Positions 25,405 to 34,177 of a DNA stretch of 64,000 nucleotides are shown here, piece after piece. The position numbers were made by a program, and so were the translations under genes. The stretch spans positions 62,001-126,000 of the forward strand of contig CAYXPR010000001.1 in the NCBI GenBank assembly GCA_964467255.1, read 5' to 3'. The stretch's first letter is position 1. Each line of letters begins with the position of its first letter. Origin of the DNA: CAYXPR01 sp964467255. GTDB lineage: Bacteria; Pseudomonadota; Alphaproteobacteria; Rickettsiales; RGZB01. The notes below the pieces were generated by a model, which worked only from the letters and a program-made list of their open reading frames with translations, did not search any database and had not been told where the DNA came from.

Positions 25405-25860
25405 ATGAAGCAAATTGGCGTAAAAGTAACCGTATTGCCGCATGGCGAGGGTTTGCCGCTTCCGGCCTATGGCACGGCACAGAGCGCAGGCATGGATTTA
25501 TGCGCCGCGATTGCGTCCGATGTGGTGTTAAAGCCTGGTGAGCGCCAGTTGGTACCTGCTGGTTTTGCGATGGCGCTGCCCGAAGGCTTTGAAGCACAGA
25601 TTCGCCCCCGCAGCGGCCTCGCGCTTAAAAACGGCATCACGGTGCTGAACACGCCCGGCACGATTGATGCGGATTACCGCGGCGAGATTAAGGTACTGCT
25701 GGTGAATTTAGGTACGGAAGCATTTACCATTACCCGTGGTATGCGCATGGCACAAATGGTGCTGGCGCCGTTTACGCAAGGTGCATGGCAGGTGGTGGAT
25801 GACTTGGAAGAAACCGCGCGCGGCGCAGGTGGTTTTGGTTCTACCGGCACACATGGTTGA
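25405..25860 (+). CDS. dut: Dut, dUTP diphosphatase
   Basis: Hydrolyses dUTP to dUMP, keeping uracil out of DNA and supplying ThyX. The 151-aa trimeric dUTPase carries all five motifs, including 'SAGMDLCA', 'RPRSGLALKNGITVLN', 'GTIDADYRGEIKVLL', 'RMAQMVLAPF' and the C-terminal P-loop-like 'RGAGGFGSTGTHG'. It lies 1 bp after coaBC and 6 bp before the Rrf2 gene. Confidence 0.97.
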   Translation: MKQIGVKVTVLPHGEGLPLPAYGTAQSAGMDLCAAIASDVVLKPGERQLVPAGFAMALPEGFEAQIRPRSGLALKNGITVLNTPGTIDADYRGEIKVLLVNLGTEAFTITRGMRMAQMVLAPFTQGAWQVVDDLEETARGAGGFGSTGTHG

Positions 25861-25866
25861 TGGGCG

Positions 25867-26325
25867 ATGACACAGGCACACAGCATTTGCAAAAAAGCAT
25901 TTATCGCCATTGAGGCGGTGCTGTATATCGCTTGCCGCGTGACGGCTGACCCCGTGCGCAGCCGCGAGATTTGCCAATATCAGGGCGTGTCGGTGCGCTA
26001 CCTTGAACACATGCTGCAAAAGCTGGTGCATGACGGTGTGTTAAAAGGCGTGCGTGGCCCCAAAGGTGGTTATGTACTGGCCCGCGAGCGCCGCAAAATC
26101 CGCTTAAGTGATATTTATCTTTCGATTGAGGCGCTCGAACAGCAGGATAAAGACGAGCCGCCGCCATCGGCACTGCAACTGCACATCATGAAACCGATGT
26201 GCGATGATTTGCGCGGCCAGGCGCTGCATAAAATGGAAGGCCTGACCATTCATGACCTGTGCGATGCGGTGAAAGCCAAGGGCATTATCATTGAAGGCAA
26301 GCGCAAGGGCGATTTCAGCATATAA
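25867..26325 (+). CDS. Rrf2-family transcriptional regulator
   Basis: A 152-aa winged-helix regulator: 'SREICQYQGVSVRYLEHMLQKLVHDGVLKGVRGPKGGYVLAR' is the Rrf2 DNA-binding signature. The three-cysteine cluster of IscR/NsrR is absent: the effector region keeps only 'PMCDDL' and, further on, 'LCDAV'. This is closer to CymR-like members that sense cysteine metabolism through protein partners such as CysK. Placement 118 bp before cysK suits such a role, but that is inference. Confidence 0.88.
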   Translation: MTQAHSICKKAFIAIEAVLYIACRVTADPVRSREICQYQGVSVRYLEHMLQKLVHDGVLKGVRGPKGGYVLARERRKIRLSDIYLSIEALEQQDKDEPPPSALQLHIMKPMCDDLRGQALHKMEGLTIHDLCDAVKAKGIIIEGKRKGDFSI

Positions 26326-26443
26326 ACCGTGTGTTTTATAGGGAGAATCATGCATTTTTCCTTGGACAGGCCTCAAAAATCTACTAATGTGCCCTCACGC
26401 GGTGAAGCGACTTCGGCTATGTATAATTTTTTAGGAGTCAATT

Positions 26444-27436
26444 ATGAGTGCAGCACTCAAAGCGAATGAAAAAGTGAATGTGAAATATACGACCAAGGGT
26501 CGCGGCAAGGTCTATGAAAGCATCGTGGACACGGTGGGCGATACGCCGCTGGTGAAGCTGAACCGCCTTGCCAAAGAAGCAGGCTGCGTGGCCGATATTT
26601 ATGTGAAGTGCGAATTCTTCAACCCGCTCGCCAGCGTGAAAGACCGTTTGGCGCTGGGCATGATTGAAGATGCCGAAGCCTCCGGCAAACTGAAAAAAGA
26701 CAGCGTGCTGGTGGAACCGACTTCCGGCAATACGGGTATTGCGTTGGCATTTATTTGCGCGCAGCGCGGCTATAAATTGATTCTCACCATGCCAGAAAGC
26801 ATGAGCGTGGAACGCCGCAAAATGCTGAAAATTCTTGGTGCAGAACTGGAGCTGACACCGGCTGCGAAAGGCATGCGCGGTGCCATTGAAAAAGCCGAAG
26901 AGATTCTGGCCAGCAACCCGAAAGCGGTGATGCTGCAGCAGTTCAAAAACCCAGCGAACCCAGCGATTCACCGCAACACCACGGCGGAAGAAATCTGGAA
27001 TGACACCAACGGCAAAGTGGATGCATTTATTTCCGGCGTCGGTACGGGCGGCACGATTGAAGGCGTGGCCGAAGTGCTGAAAGCCAGAAAGCCCAGTGTA
27101 AAAATCATTGCGGTGGAACCAGAAGACAGCCCTGTGCTTTCCGGCGGTCAACCCGGCCCGCATAAAATTCAGGGCATCGGCGCAGGCTTTATTCCCGACG
27201 TGCTCGACAAGAAAATGCTGGATGAAGTGGTGACCATTGGCAACCAGACCGCATTTGAAGTGGCGCGCAAAATGGCACGCATGGAAGGCATCCCGTGCGG
27301 GATTTCTTCCGGTGCAACCGTGGCCGCTGCACTGGAAGTGGGTGCACGCCCCGACATGAAGGGCAAGCTGATTGTGGTGATTCTGGCCTCGTTCGCCGAA
27401 CGGTATCTTTCGACGGACTTATTCAACGAACTATGA
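26444..27436 (+). CDS. cysK: CysK, cysteine synthase (O-acetylserine sulfhydrylase)
   Basis: PLP enzyme that makes cysteine from O-acetylserine and sulfide. The PLP lysine is K66 in 'NPLASVKDR', and the substrate loop 'PTSGNTGIAL' and phosphate loop 'GVGTGGTIEG' are present, as is the C-terminal 'FAERYLSTDLF'. The protein is 330 aa with an N-terminal extension of about 20 residues. A taggag ribosome site precedes the ATG. Its TGA overlaps the ATG of the E1-like gene. Confidence 0.96.
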   Translation: MSAALKANEKVNVKYTTKGRGKVYESIVDTVGDTPLVKLNRLAKEAGCVADIYVKCEFFNPLASVKDRLALGMIEDAEASGKLKKDSVLVEPTSGNTGIALAFICAQRGYKLILTMPESMSVERRKMLKILGAELELTPAAKGMRGAIEKAEEILASNPKAVMLQQFKNPANPAIHRNTTAEEIWNDTNGKVDAFISGVGTGGTIEGVAEVLKARKPSVKIIAVEPEDSPVLSGGQPGPHKIQGIGAGFIPDVLDKKMLDEVVTIGNQTAFEVARKMARMEGIPCGISSGATVAAALEVGARPDMKGKLIVVILASFAERYLSTDLFNEL

Positions 27437-28215
27437 TTTTAAACGAAGCGCAGAAGCGGCGCTATGCACGCAATATCGCCCTGCCGGAAATTGGCCCTGA
27501 AGGTCAGGAAAAATTGCAGGACGCAAAAGTGCTGGTGATTGGTGCGGGGGGGCTTGGCTCCCCCGTGCTGCTTTATTTGGTAGCAGCAGGTGTGGGCACG
27601 CTGGGAGTGGTGGATAGCGACCGCGTGGAACCCTCGAACCTGCAACGCCAGATTTTGTTCGAGACCGCTGATTCCGGCAGGCATAAAACCGAAAGCGCGC
27701 ATGATGCGCTAGTGGATTTAAACCCCGACATTACCGTGAAAACCTACCCGCTGCGGCTGGAGGCTGATAACGCCGAAGATATCATCCGCCGCTATGATGT
27801 GGTGGTGGATGGCAGCGATAATTTTGCAACGCGTTTTGTGGTGAATGAAGCCTGTTATGCGCTGGGTAAAACATTGGTGTCGGGTGCGGTGATTCGGCTT
27901 TCCGGCCAAGTGGCGGTGTTTAAGCCGCATGCGGGGGATGAAGAACCCTGTTACCAATGCTTTTGCCCTGAAGAACCACCAGCGGATGCACAGCCGAGCT
28001 GTGCCGATAATGGTGTGCTGGGCGCAGCGGCCGGTGTGGTGGGTAGCCTGATGGCGGTGGAGGTAATTAAGGAAATCACCAGCATGGAAAACAGCCTTGC
28101 CGGCTGGGTGCTGCACTATGATGCCTTAAAAGCGGAAACCAGAAAGTCCCGCCTTATCAAGGATAAAGCATGCCCCTGTTGCAGTGGGCTTGCGCGCAAA
28201 CAAAATATCGCTTAA
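27433..28215 (+). CDS. MoeB/ThiF-type adenylyltransferase (E1-like)
   Basis: Activates the C-terminal Gly-Gly of a small sulfur-carrier protein (MoaD, ThiS or a CysO-like protein) by adenylation. The 260-aa product has the nucleotide-binding 'VIGAGGLGSPVLLYLVAAGVG', 'NLQRQILF', 'DGSDNFATRFVVNEACY' and two CxxC zinc pairs ('CYQCFCPEE' and 'CPCC'). No rhodanese domain. The ATG shares 4 bp with the cysK stop (ATGA), so translation is probably coupled. Whether it serves molybdopterin, thiamine or cysteine formation is not decidable here. Confidence 0.88.
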   Translation: MILNEAQKRRYARNIALPEIGPEGQEKLQDAKVLVIGAGGLGSPVLLYLVAAGVGTLGVVDSDRVEPSNLQRQILFETADSGRHKTESAHDALVDLNPDITVKTYPLRLEADNAEDIIRRYDVVVDGSDNFATRFVVNEACYALGKTLVSGAVIRLSGQVAVFKPHAGDEEPCYQCFCPEEPPADAQPSCADNGVLGAAAGVVGSLMAVEVIKEITSMENSLAGWVLHYDALKAETRKSRLIKDKACPCCSGLARKQNIA

Positions 28216-28248
28216 GAGCTTAAACGATACAATAAAAGGAGCAAAGCT

Positions 28249-28758
28249 ATGAAACTGATGGGAAAAAAAACGATAGCAGCGGCGGCAGTGGTGTTAGCGG
28301 TGGCAGGCACCAGCACGCTGTTATTTGCAGGAAACGAAACGGCAGATGGTCTGGGGCAGAATTTTTTTGTTAGAGAATTTGACCTGAACAAAGACGGCGT
28401 TGTCACCGAAAAAGAAATGGTGCAGGCGCAGGCAAACAAGTGGCAAGAAAAGAACCCCAACGCAAAGCCGAATGAAGAGGCAGCCAAAAAAGCCGCCGAA
28501 CGCATGAAAGAACGCTTTGCAAAATTTGATCAGGATAAAAATGGCAAGATAGCGGGTGAAGAAATTCCCGGACGCCAAACGATTTCCCGCGAGGATTATG
28601 TTCGCCGCGCATCGGAAAGCTTCGATAAAATGGATGCGAACAAGGATGGCAAGTTGACAGCTGAAGAGCGTGATGCACTGAAAAAGAAAGTGGGCAAAGC
28701 GCGCGCCGAAAAACAAAAAGCGGCTGCCAAAAAGAAAGAAGCAGAAACCAAAGAGTAG
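28249..28758 (+). CDS. Exported EF-hand protein
   Basis: A 169-aa product with a signal peptide (about residues 1-27, ending 'LLFAG') and three EF-hand loops: 'DLNKDGVVTEKE', 'DQDKNGKIAGEE' and 'DANKDGKLTAEE'. All have the Asp and Glu ligands, so calcium binding in the periplasm is likely. The C-terminus is Lys/Ala-rich. It faces the protease gene tail to tail with 8 bp between the stops. A smaller EF-hand protein is encoded at 45.8 kb. Confidence 0.8.
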   Translation: MKLMGKKTIAAAAVVLAVAGTSTLLFAGNETADGLGQNFFVREFDLNKDGVVTEKEMVQAQANKWQEKNPNAKPNEEAAKKAAERMKERFAKFDQDKNGKIAGEEIPGRQTISREDYVRRASESFDKMDANKDGKLTAEERDALKKKVGKARAEKQKAAAKKKEAETKE

Positions 28759-28766
28759 GCGCTAGA

Positions 28767-29444
28767 TTACGGCCGTATAGTTAACCGGTCGCCGCTGACT
28801 TCAAAACCGCCTGTTTCATTTAAGAAACTGAGACCCAGCAGCGAAAAATCCATGTCTGCACCATTCACGCTGGCGCGCACATCGCGCACGGTGATGGGGC
28901 CCATCGTTACATTTTCTAGCACTACGGGCGCGCCCATCACCGGGCCATTCGCGGTGTTATATTGCTTATTAAAATCTTCCGGCGCCAGCACGAGGCCGAG
29001 GCGCTTTGCAGCATCCGGCGTGAGGACTACGTCGCTTGCGCCCGTATCAATCATGAAGCGGATAGGCACGTTGCCAATTTTGGCATCCACATAAAAATGC
29101 CCGTCCACACCGGCGCGCACTTCCACACGGCCATCTTCCAGCGCTACTGGTTTGGCGGGCAGCAGCGTGCCTGCCATGCGGTCTTTTACATCCGGCACGA
29201 GGCTGTAGACTAGTACGAGCCCCAATATCAGCGCGCACCAGATAAGGCCGTAGCGGATGACTTGGCTGGTGTTGAAGCGCGCGCTTGCTATGAGCGAGGC
29301 AATCAAAAACACCGCAATAATGATGCTTTGTACTAAATCCATGCGGCTGGATTCTGCTGAGATGGTGTCAGGGAACAGGCGGCTAAGGCCGAACACGGCC
29401 GCTAAAAGAATGATGGCAACAATAATGATATGCGACGTGCGCAT
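28767..29444 (-). CDS. Membrane-anchored retropepsin-like aspartic protease
   Basis: A 225-aa membrane protein with three N-terminal transmembrane helices (within about residues 1-85) and a soluble C-terminal domain. This domain contains a single aspartic-protease motif 'RFMIDTGASDVVLTPDAAKRLGL', typical of the clan AA (TIGR02281-type) proteases that act as dimers. The ATG at 29444 has a ggag site 8 bp upstream; the frame extends to 29498 without one. Substrate unknown. Confidence 0.85.
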   Translation of the reverse strand: MRTSHIIIVAIILLAAVFGLSRLFPDTISAESSRMDLVQSIIIAVFLIASLIASARFNTSQVIRYGLIWCALILGLVLVYSLVPDVKDRMAGTLLPAKPVALEDGRVEVRAGVDGHFYVDAKIGNVPIRFMIDTGASDVVLTPDAAKRLGLVLAPEDFNKQYNTANGPVMGAPVVLENVTMGPITVRDVRASVNGADMDFSLLGLSFLNETGGFEVSGDRLTIRP

Positions 29445-29574
29445 GAGGGTTTCTCCGTGGGGTGACGTGGCGATAAGCATAACGCGGAGGCAGGGCATGC
29501 CTCAATAAAAAAACCAGTTTTCCAATGACATGAGGCGCATTTTGCCTTATTTCCTTCGTGCGGTAAGGGAAATT

Positions 29575-31422
29575 ATGGCAGAACCACTCATTCTCAGCGT
29601 GACAGAAGCGCTCGTGACTTTCGGCGGCAAGCCGTTGTTCGAGAACATCTCGTTCAATATTCACGAGGGCGACAAAATCTGTCTCATCGGCAAAAACGGC
29701 GCGGGCAAAACCACGCTGATGCAGATGATTACCGGCACGCGCGAGCTTGATGGCGGCAAGCGCTTCCAGCATCCCGGCATTACCATTGGCTACCTGCCGC
29801 AGGAGGTATATCCCAAAACAAACCAAACGGTGGAGGAATATATTTTCTCCGGCCTTTCCACCGAGCGTCAGAATGAAGATCACAAATACATGGTCGATAT
29901 GGTGCTGACACCGCTTGAATTGCATCCCGCCGACCCGATGGTAAAACTTTCCGGCGGCCAGCTGCGCCGTGCCGCGCTTGCGCGAGCACTGGTGGAAGCG
30001 CCTGATATTTTGTTGCTCGATGAGCCGACGAACCATCTGGATTTGGGCGGCATCGAGTGGCTGGAGGAATATTTGAAATCATACCGCGGTACGCTGCTGT
30101 GTGTGAGTCACGATAAGACCTTCCTCGCGAATATTTCCGACAAAGTGTTCTGGCTCGACCGTGGCGTGGTGAAAGTATGCCCGCGCGGCTTCGGATATTT
30201 TGAAGAATGGTCGGCGCAACTTTTAGATCAAGAAGCGCGCGAGTTGGAAAACCGCAGCAAAATCGTGTCGCAGGAAGTGGCCTGGGCCAGCGCGGGCGTG
30301 AAAGCGCGCCGCAAGCGCAACGTGCGCAGGCTAGAAGAAGTGCGCGAAGCACGCGAGCGCCTAAAGCAGGACATGAGCAATTACCGCAAGGCGGTGAAGA
30401 AAATTGAAATCGACCCGATTACGGAGCTGGATGTTTCGTCGCGCATCGTGGCAGAGTTTTATAAAGTGAGTAAACATTTCAACACCGGCGCAGGTGAAAA
30501 AACCATCCTCAGCCAATTCAGCCAACGCATCATGCGCGGCGACCGCATCGGGCTATTGGGGCGCAACGGCTCAGGCAAAACGACGTTTCTGCGTTTGCTG
30601 CTGGGCGAGTTGCAGCCCGACATGGGCAAGGTAAAGCTGGCGAAGAATGTAGAGATTTCCTACTTCGACCAGAAGCGCCAAGATTTGGATAATAAAAACA
30701 CGCTGAAGCGCACACTGTGCCCGCAGGGTGGCGATTATGTGGAAGTGGGCGGCAAAGTGCGCCATGTGTGCGGTTACTTAAAAGACTTTTTGTTCGACCC
30801 TGCTTCGGTGAATGATTTGGTCGGCACGCTTTCGGGCGGGCAGCGCAATCGCCTGATGCTGGCGCGTGTGCTGGCGCAACCGGGCAATTTTCTGATTCTC
30901 GATGAGCCGACGAATGATTTGGATATGGACACGCTCGACATGCTGGAGGAAATCCTCTCGCGCTATAAGGGCACGCTGATTGTGGTAAGCCACGACCGCG
31001 ACTTTTTGGACCAGACAGTAACGCGCACACTCGCCTTTGAAGGCGAAGGCAAAGTACAAAGCGTGATTGGCGGCTATTCGGAATATTTGGAAGCGATTGG
31101 CAAAAAGAAACCTGCTGTGAAGCCCGAGAGCCAGAGCAAAAAAGCTACTGTAAAGAAGCCAGCGGTGGCAGCGCCTGCTGTGCCCGTGGTGGTGCTGGCC
31201 AAGAAACTTTCGAACAAAGAACAGTATGAATTGGAAAAACTACCGCTGACGATTAAGGCGCTGGAGTCTGAAATTGCCACCCTGCACGCACAGCTTGAGG
31301 ATGCGGATTTATATGTGAAGAACCCCGAAGTGTTTGACCGCGCCAGCCGCCGCCTTGGCAAAGCACAGAAGGAACTAGAGGCCGCCGAAGAACGCTGGCT
31401 GGAACTGGAAGCGAAGCAGTAG
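29575..31422 (+). CDS. uup: Uup-type ABC-F ATPase
   Basis: A 615-aa soluble protein with two ABC ATPase domains and no membrane part. The Walker A motifs are 'GKNGAGKTTLM' and 'GRNGSGKTTFL', the signature motifs 'LSGGQLRRAALARALV' and 'LSGGQRNRLMLARVL', and both Walker B motifs read 'LDEPTN'. The C-terminal coiled coil ('LESEIATLHAQLEDADLY...RWLELEAK') is the Uup-specific arm, which binds branched DNA. ABC-F proteins act on the ribosome; Uup affects transposon excision and translation. The ATG at 29575 follows an aaggga site. Confidence 0.92.
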   Translation: MAEPLILSVTEALVTFGGKPLFENISFNIHEGDKICLIGKNGAGKTTLMQMITGTRELDGGKRFQHPGITIGYLPQEVYPKTNQTVEEYIFSGLSTERQNEDHKYMVDMVLTPLELHPADPMVKLSGGQLRRAALARALVEAPDILLLDEPTNHLDLGGIEWLEEYLKSYRGTLLCVSHDKTFLANISDKVFWLDRGVVKVCPRGFGYFEEWSAQLLDQEARELENRSKIVSQEVAWASAGVKARRKRNVRRLEEVREARERLKQDMSNYRKAVKKIEIDPITELDVSSRIVAEFYKVSKHFNTGAGEKTILSQFSQRIMRGDRIGLLGRNGSGKTTFLRLLLGELQPDMGKVKLAKNVEISYFDQKRQDLDNKNTLKRTLCPQGGDYVEVGGKVRHVCGYLKDFLFDPASVNDLVGTLSGGQRNRLMLARVLAQPGNFLILDEPTNDLDMDTLDMLEEILSRYKGTLIVVSHDRDFLDQTVTRTLAFEGEGKVQSVIGGYSEYLEAIGKKKPAVKPESQSKKATVKKPAVAAPAVPVVVLAKKLSNKEQYELEKLPLTIKALESEIATLHAQLEDADLYVKNPEVFDRASRRLGKAQKELEAAEERWLELEAKQ

Positions 31423-31427
31423 AAACG

Positions 31428-32609
31428 CTACACGCATTGCCCTGCGGCGTGGCCGGATGCCCATGCCCACTGGAAGTTGAAGCCGCCCAAATGCCCCGTT
31501 ACATCCACCACCTCGCCAATAAAATAGAGGCCTTTGACCCTGTTTGATTCGAATGTTTTGGATGAAAGTTCGTTCGTATCCACCCCGCCGAGCGTGACTT
31601 CTGCCGTGCGATACCCTTCGGTGCCGTTCGGAGTGATGCGCCAGCGCTGGATGCTGTCGGCCACTTGTTCGAGCTTTGCGTGCGAAAAATCCGCCAGCCT
31701 GCCGCCGAGGGTGTTGAATTCGCAAATGGCGTTGGCGAGGCGCTTGGGGAGCAGCTCAGCCAGCATGGTGTGCAGCTCCTGCTTGCCATTGCTGACTTTA
31801 CGGTTTTTTAGTTCAGCAAAAATATCGTGCGTAGGCAACAGGTTCAGCGTGATGGCTTCGCCCTGCTGCCAGTAAGACGAGATTTGTAAAATCGCTGGCC
31901 CCGAAAGACCGCGATGCGTGAACAGCATTGCTTCGCGGAATGTGGCGCTGCCCGCGCGTGCTTCGACATCTTCCACTGCCACGCCGGAGAGCGGGTTAAA
32001 GCGCCTGAGCATCACTTCATCCAACGTGAAGGGAACGAGCCCCGCGCGCGGCGTGATGATGTTCAGGCCGAATTGTTTGGCAATGTCATACCCCCAGCCG
32101 CTCGCGCCCATTTTGGGGATGGATGGCCCGCCCGTGGCGATGACAACGGACTGGCAGGTGAGTGTGTCGCTGTCGGTTTTGACGGTGAAAGATTCGCCAT
32201 TGCGGGTGAGGGAAGTAACGCGTGTGTTCAGAAGTAGCGTGACGTTTGCCGCTTGGCATTCTGTTAGCAGCATGTCGATAATCTGCTGCGAGGAACCATC
32301 GCAAAATAATTGCCCCAATGTTTTTTCGTGATAGGCGATGCCGTGCTTTTTCACGAGCGTGATAAAATCCTGCGGCGTGTAGCGCTTGAGTGCCGAAATG
32401 CAAAAGCGCGGATTTTGCGAAATGAAATTGGCTGGCGTGGCGTGAATGTTGGTGAAGTTGCAGCGCCCGCCGCCCGAGATGCGGATTTTTTCACCCGCTG
32501 CTTTCGCGTGGTCGAGCAGCAGCACGCGGCGCCCGCGTTTTCCGGCTTCTATCGCGCACATGAGCCCTGCGGCCCCCGCCCCGATAATAATTACGTCATG
32601 TGTGTTCAT
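31428..32609 (-). CDS. HI0933/BaiN-family NAD(P)/FAD oxidoreductase
   Basis: A 393-aa flavoprotein. The N-terminus has the FAD-binding 'IIIGAGAAGLMCAIEAGKRG', followed by the family-typical 'GEKIRISGGGRCNFTN' and, near the end, 'LYFIGEVVDVTGHLGGFNFQWAWASG'. The frame is open to 32900, but the upstream part lies inside the FkbM gene and is not protein-like; the ATG at 32609 begins 'MNTHDVIIIG' as in relatives. The biological substrate is not known. Its start is 8 bp from the stop of the upstream gene. Confidence 0.9.
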   Translation of the reverse strand: MNTHDVIIIGAGAAGLMCAIEAGKRGRRVLLLDHAKAAGEKIRISGGGRCNFTNIHATPANFISQNPRFCISALKRYTPQDFITLVKKHGIAYHEKTLGQLFCDGSSQQIIDMLLTECQAANVTLLLNTRVTSLTRNGESFTVKTDSDTLTCQSVVIATGGPSIPKMGASGWGYDIAKQFGLNIITPRAGLVPFTLDEVMLRRFNPLSGVAVEDVEARAGSATFREAMLFTHRGLSGPAILQISSYWQQGEAITLNLLPTHDIFAELKNRKVSNGKQELHTMLAELLPKRLANAICEFNTLGGRLADFSHAKLEQVADSIQRWRITPNGTEGYRTAEVTLGGVDTNELSSKTFESNRVKGLYFIGEVVDVTGHLGGFNFQWAWASGHAAGQCV

Positions 32610-32616
32610 CGTATTG

Positions 32617-33735
32617 TTACGGCACTCGTGCATACAGCACGGTTTCTTCCTGATGGATGGTGTAGTGGTCGAGGTAAAACGCGTAGCCCAGCCCCAGCGA
32701 ATGGATGTAAGCGGGGATGGTATAAAAATCTTCGTAGGTGTGATACAGGCTGATGGCAAGCTTTGGCTTAAAGCGGCGGATGGCCTGTTCTGCCCCCTTG
32801 AGGGCCGGCAGCTCGGATCCTTCAATATCCATTTTGATGAAATCCACGCGCGCAATTTTTCCTTCTGCCACCAATTGGTCGATGGTGGTGGTGGGCACAC
32901 TTTCTGCCACGCCTTTAGAAAGTAGCGATGCGGCGGGGTTGATGATGCCTTGGTCGCTGATTACCGCATTAATGTTTTTGCAATCGTTTGCCAGCGCAAA
33001 AGGAAACAGGCTAATGCGTGGTGCCAACACAGGGTTCTGTGCAATGTTGTGGCGCGCCACCGTCAGGTTGGCGGGCATGAAATCAAAGGCATACACCGCG
33101 CCTTTTTCGCCCACGGCGGCAGCAAAAGCCAAGGTGGTATCGCCCATGCAGGCGCCGGCATCCACCACATGGTCGCCTGCTGAAGGGCAGATGCTCACGC
33201 CGTTATGCTCATAAAAATATTGTTTCAGGATGAACGCCCACGGCAACCCCGCCAGCGGCGCATCCATAAGAATTTCTGTGCCCATGAACGGAATGTGCAC
33301 ATGGCGTAGCTCACCGAACATACCCTTTACTGCAAGGGTGGAGGGCTCGTGTTTAAAGGAATGTATTTTTTTGCGCTCTGCCCAGTGTTCTGGCGTGTTG
33401 GTGAGCAGTTTAAATTTCAGATGACCCATAGCACGAAAGGCAATCAGCTCAATGAACAGGCGCTTAGAGCGCGAGTCTTCCAGCAGGCGGTAGGTGGCAA
33501 ATAATTCGCGCCAATGGTCGAAAAAAAATTGCAGGTATTTCTGGTGTTCGCCAATTTGGAATGCGGCGGAGTTGTCTTTGCCATTAATGCTGTAGCGATC
33601 GGCATCGTAATTATTCTGCTGCAGTGGCGTAACCAGATGCTGGACGAGGATGCGGCTGATGATGTCGCGGAAGGCCTCCGGCGACTGAATCATCTGGTAA
33701 GAGTCTGGTGCGGTGGCGGCGGGCTGCGCGGACAT
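32617..33735 (-). CDS. FkbM-family SAM-dependent methyltransferase
   Basis: A 372-aa soluble protein. The C-terminal half is the FkbM methyltransferase: SAM-binding 'HVVDAGACMGDTTLAFAAAVG', 'YAFDFMPANLTVARHNI', and 'DFIKMDIEGSELPALKGAE' followed by 'KPKLAISLYH'. The N-terminal 150 residues are family-specific and helical. Targets are often sugars or other small hydroxyl acceptors; none can be named. An upstream ATG at 33828 would run into ridA, so 33735 is preferred. Confidence 0.82.
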   Translation of the reverse strand: MSAQPAATAPDSYQMIQSPEAFRDIISRILVQHLVTPLQQNNYDADRYSINGKDNSAAFQIGEHQKYLQFFFDHWRELFATYRLLEDSRSKRLFIELIAFRAMGHLKFKLLTNTPEHWAERKKIHSFKHEPSTLAVKGMFGELRHVHIPFMGTEILMDAPLAGLPWAFILKQYFYEHNGVSICPSAGDHVVDAGACMGDTTLAFAAAVGEKGAVYAFDFMPANLTVARHNIAQNPVLAPRISLFPFALANDCKNINAVISDQGIINPAASLLSKGVAESVPTTTIDQLVAEGKIARVDFIKMDIEGSELPALKGAEQAIRRFKPKLAISLYHTYEDFYTIPAYIHSLGLGYAFYLDHYTIHQEETVLYARVP

Positions 33736-33811
33736 GATGGCTGTTACCTGTTTGATGCTAGCCCGGATGCTAGCACGGAGAAGTGTGTGGGGCAAGGGTG
33801 CGGGGGATTGT

Positions 33812-34165
33812 CTAAACCGCCGCCTCAATCATGATTTCCACGTCGTAGCCCTTGGCGGCCAGCTTGGCTTCCACCGTGGCGCGCGCGGGCGTTTTGCCCG
33901 GCACGACCCATGCATCCCACGCTTTGTTCATGTCGCCAAATGTGGCAATGTCGGTGAGCCAGATATTGGCTTTAAGGATGCGGGTTTTATCGGTGCCCGC
34001 TTTGGCAAGAATCTCATCAATCTGCTTGAGCACGTCTTTGGTTTGTTCGAACACGGATTTGCCCACGGTGCTATCTGCCACCACGCCCGCAGTGTAAACC
34101 TTACCGCCGTGGATAACGGCTTCGCTCATGCGTGCGCCGGGGTCGATGCGTGTAATGTCGCTCAT
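33812..34165 (-). CDS. ridA: RidA-family enamine/imine deaminase
   Basis: A 117-aa trimeric YjgF/YER057c/UK114 protein that hydrolyses reactive enamines and imines formed by PLP enzymes. Landmarks are 'YTAGVVADST', 'TKDVLKQIDEILAKAGTDKTRILKANIWLTDI' and the C-terminal 'ARATVEAKLAAKGYDVEIMIEA'. The catalytic Arg in canonical RidA ('R105' region) corresponds to the Arg in 'TPARATVEA'. Strong Shine-Dalgarno (aaaggaac). Confidence 0.92.
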   Translation of the reverse strand: MSDITRIDPGARMSEAVIHGGKVYTAGVVADSTVGKSVFEQTKDVLKQIDEILAKAGTDKTRILKANIWLTDIATFGDMNKAWDAWVVPGKTPARATVEAKLAAKGYDVEIMIEAAV

Positions 34166-34177
34166 GCTTTTGTTCCT

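Noticed and set aside
26422..26427. TATAAT just before cysK as a promoter
   Set aside because: It is only 17 bp from the ATG, includes no -35 at the right distance, and would place the start inside the ribosome site.
32610..32900. N-terminal extension of the HI0933-type flavoprotein
   Set aside because: It is the antisense frame overlapping the end of the FkbM methyltransferase gene; the FAD-binding start is at 32609.
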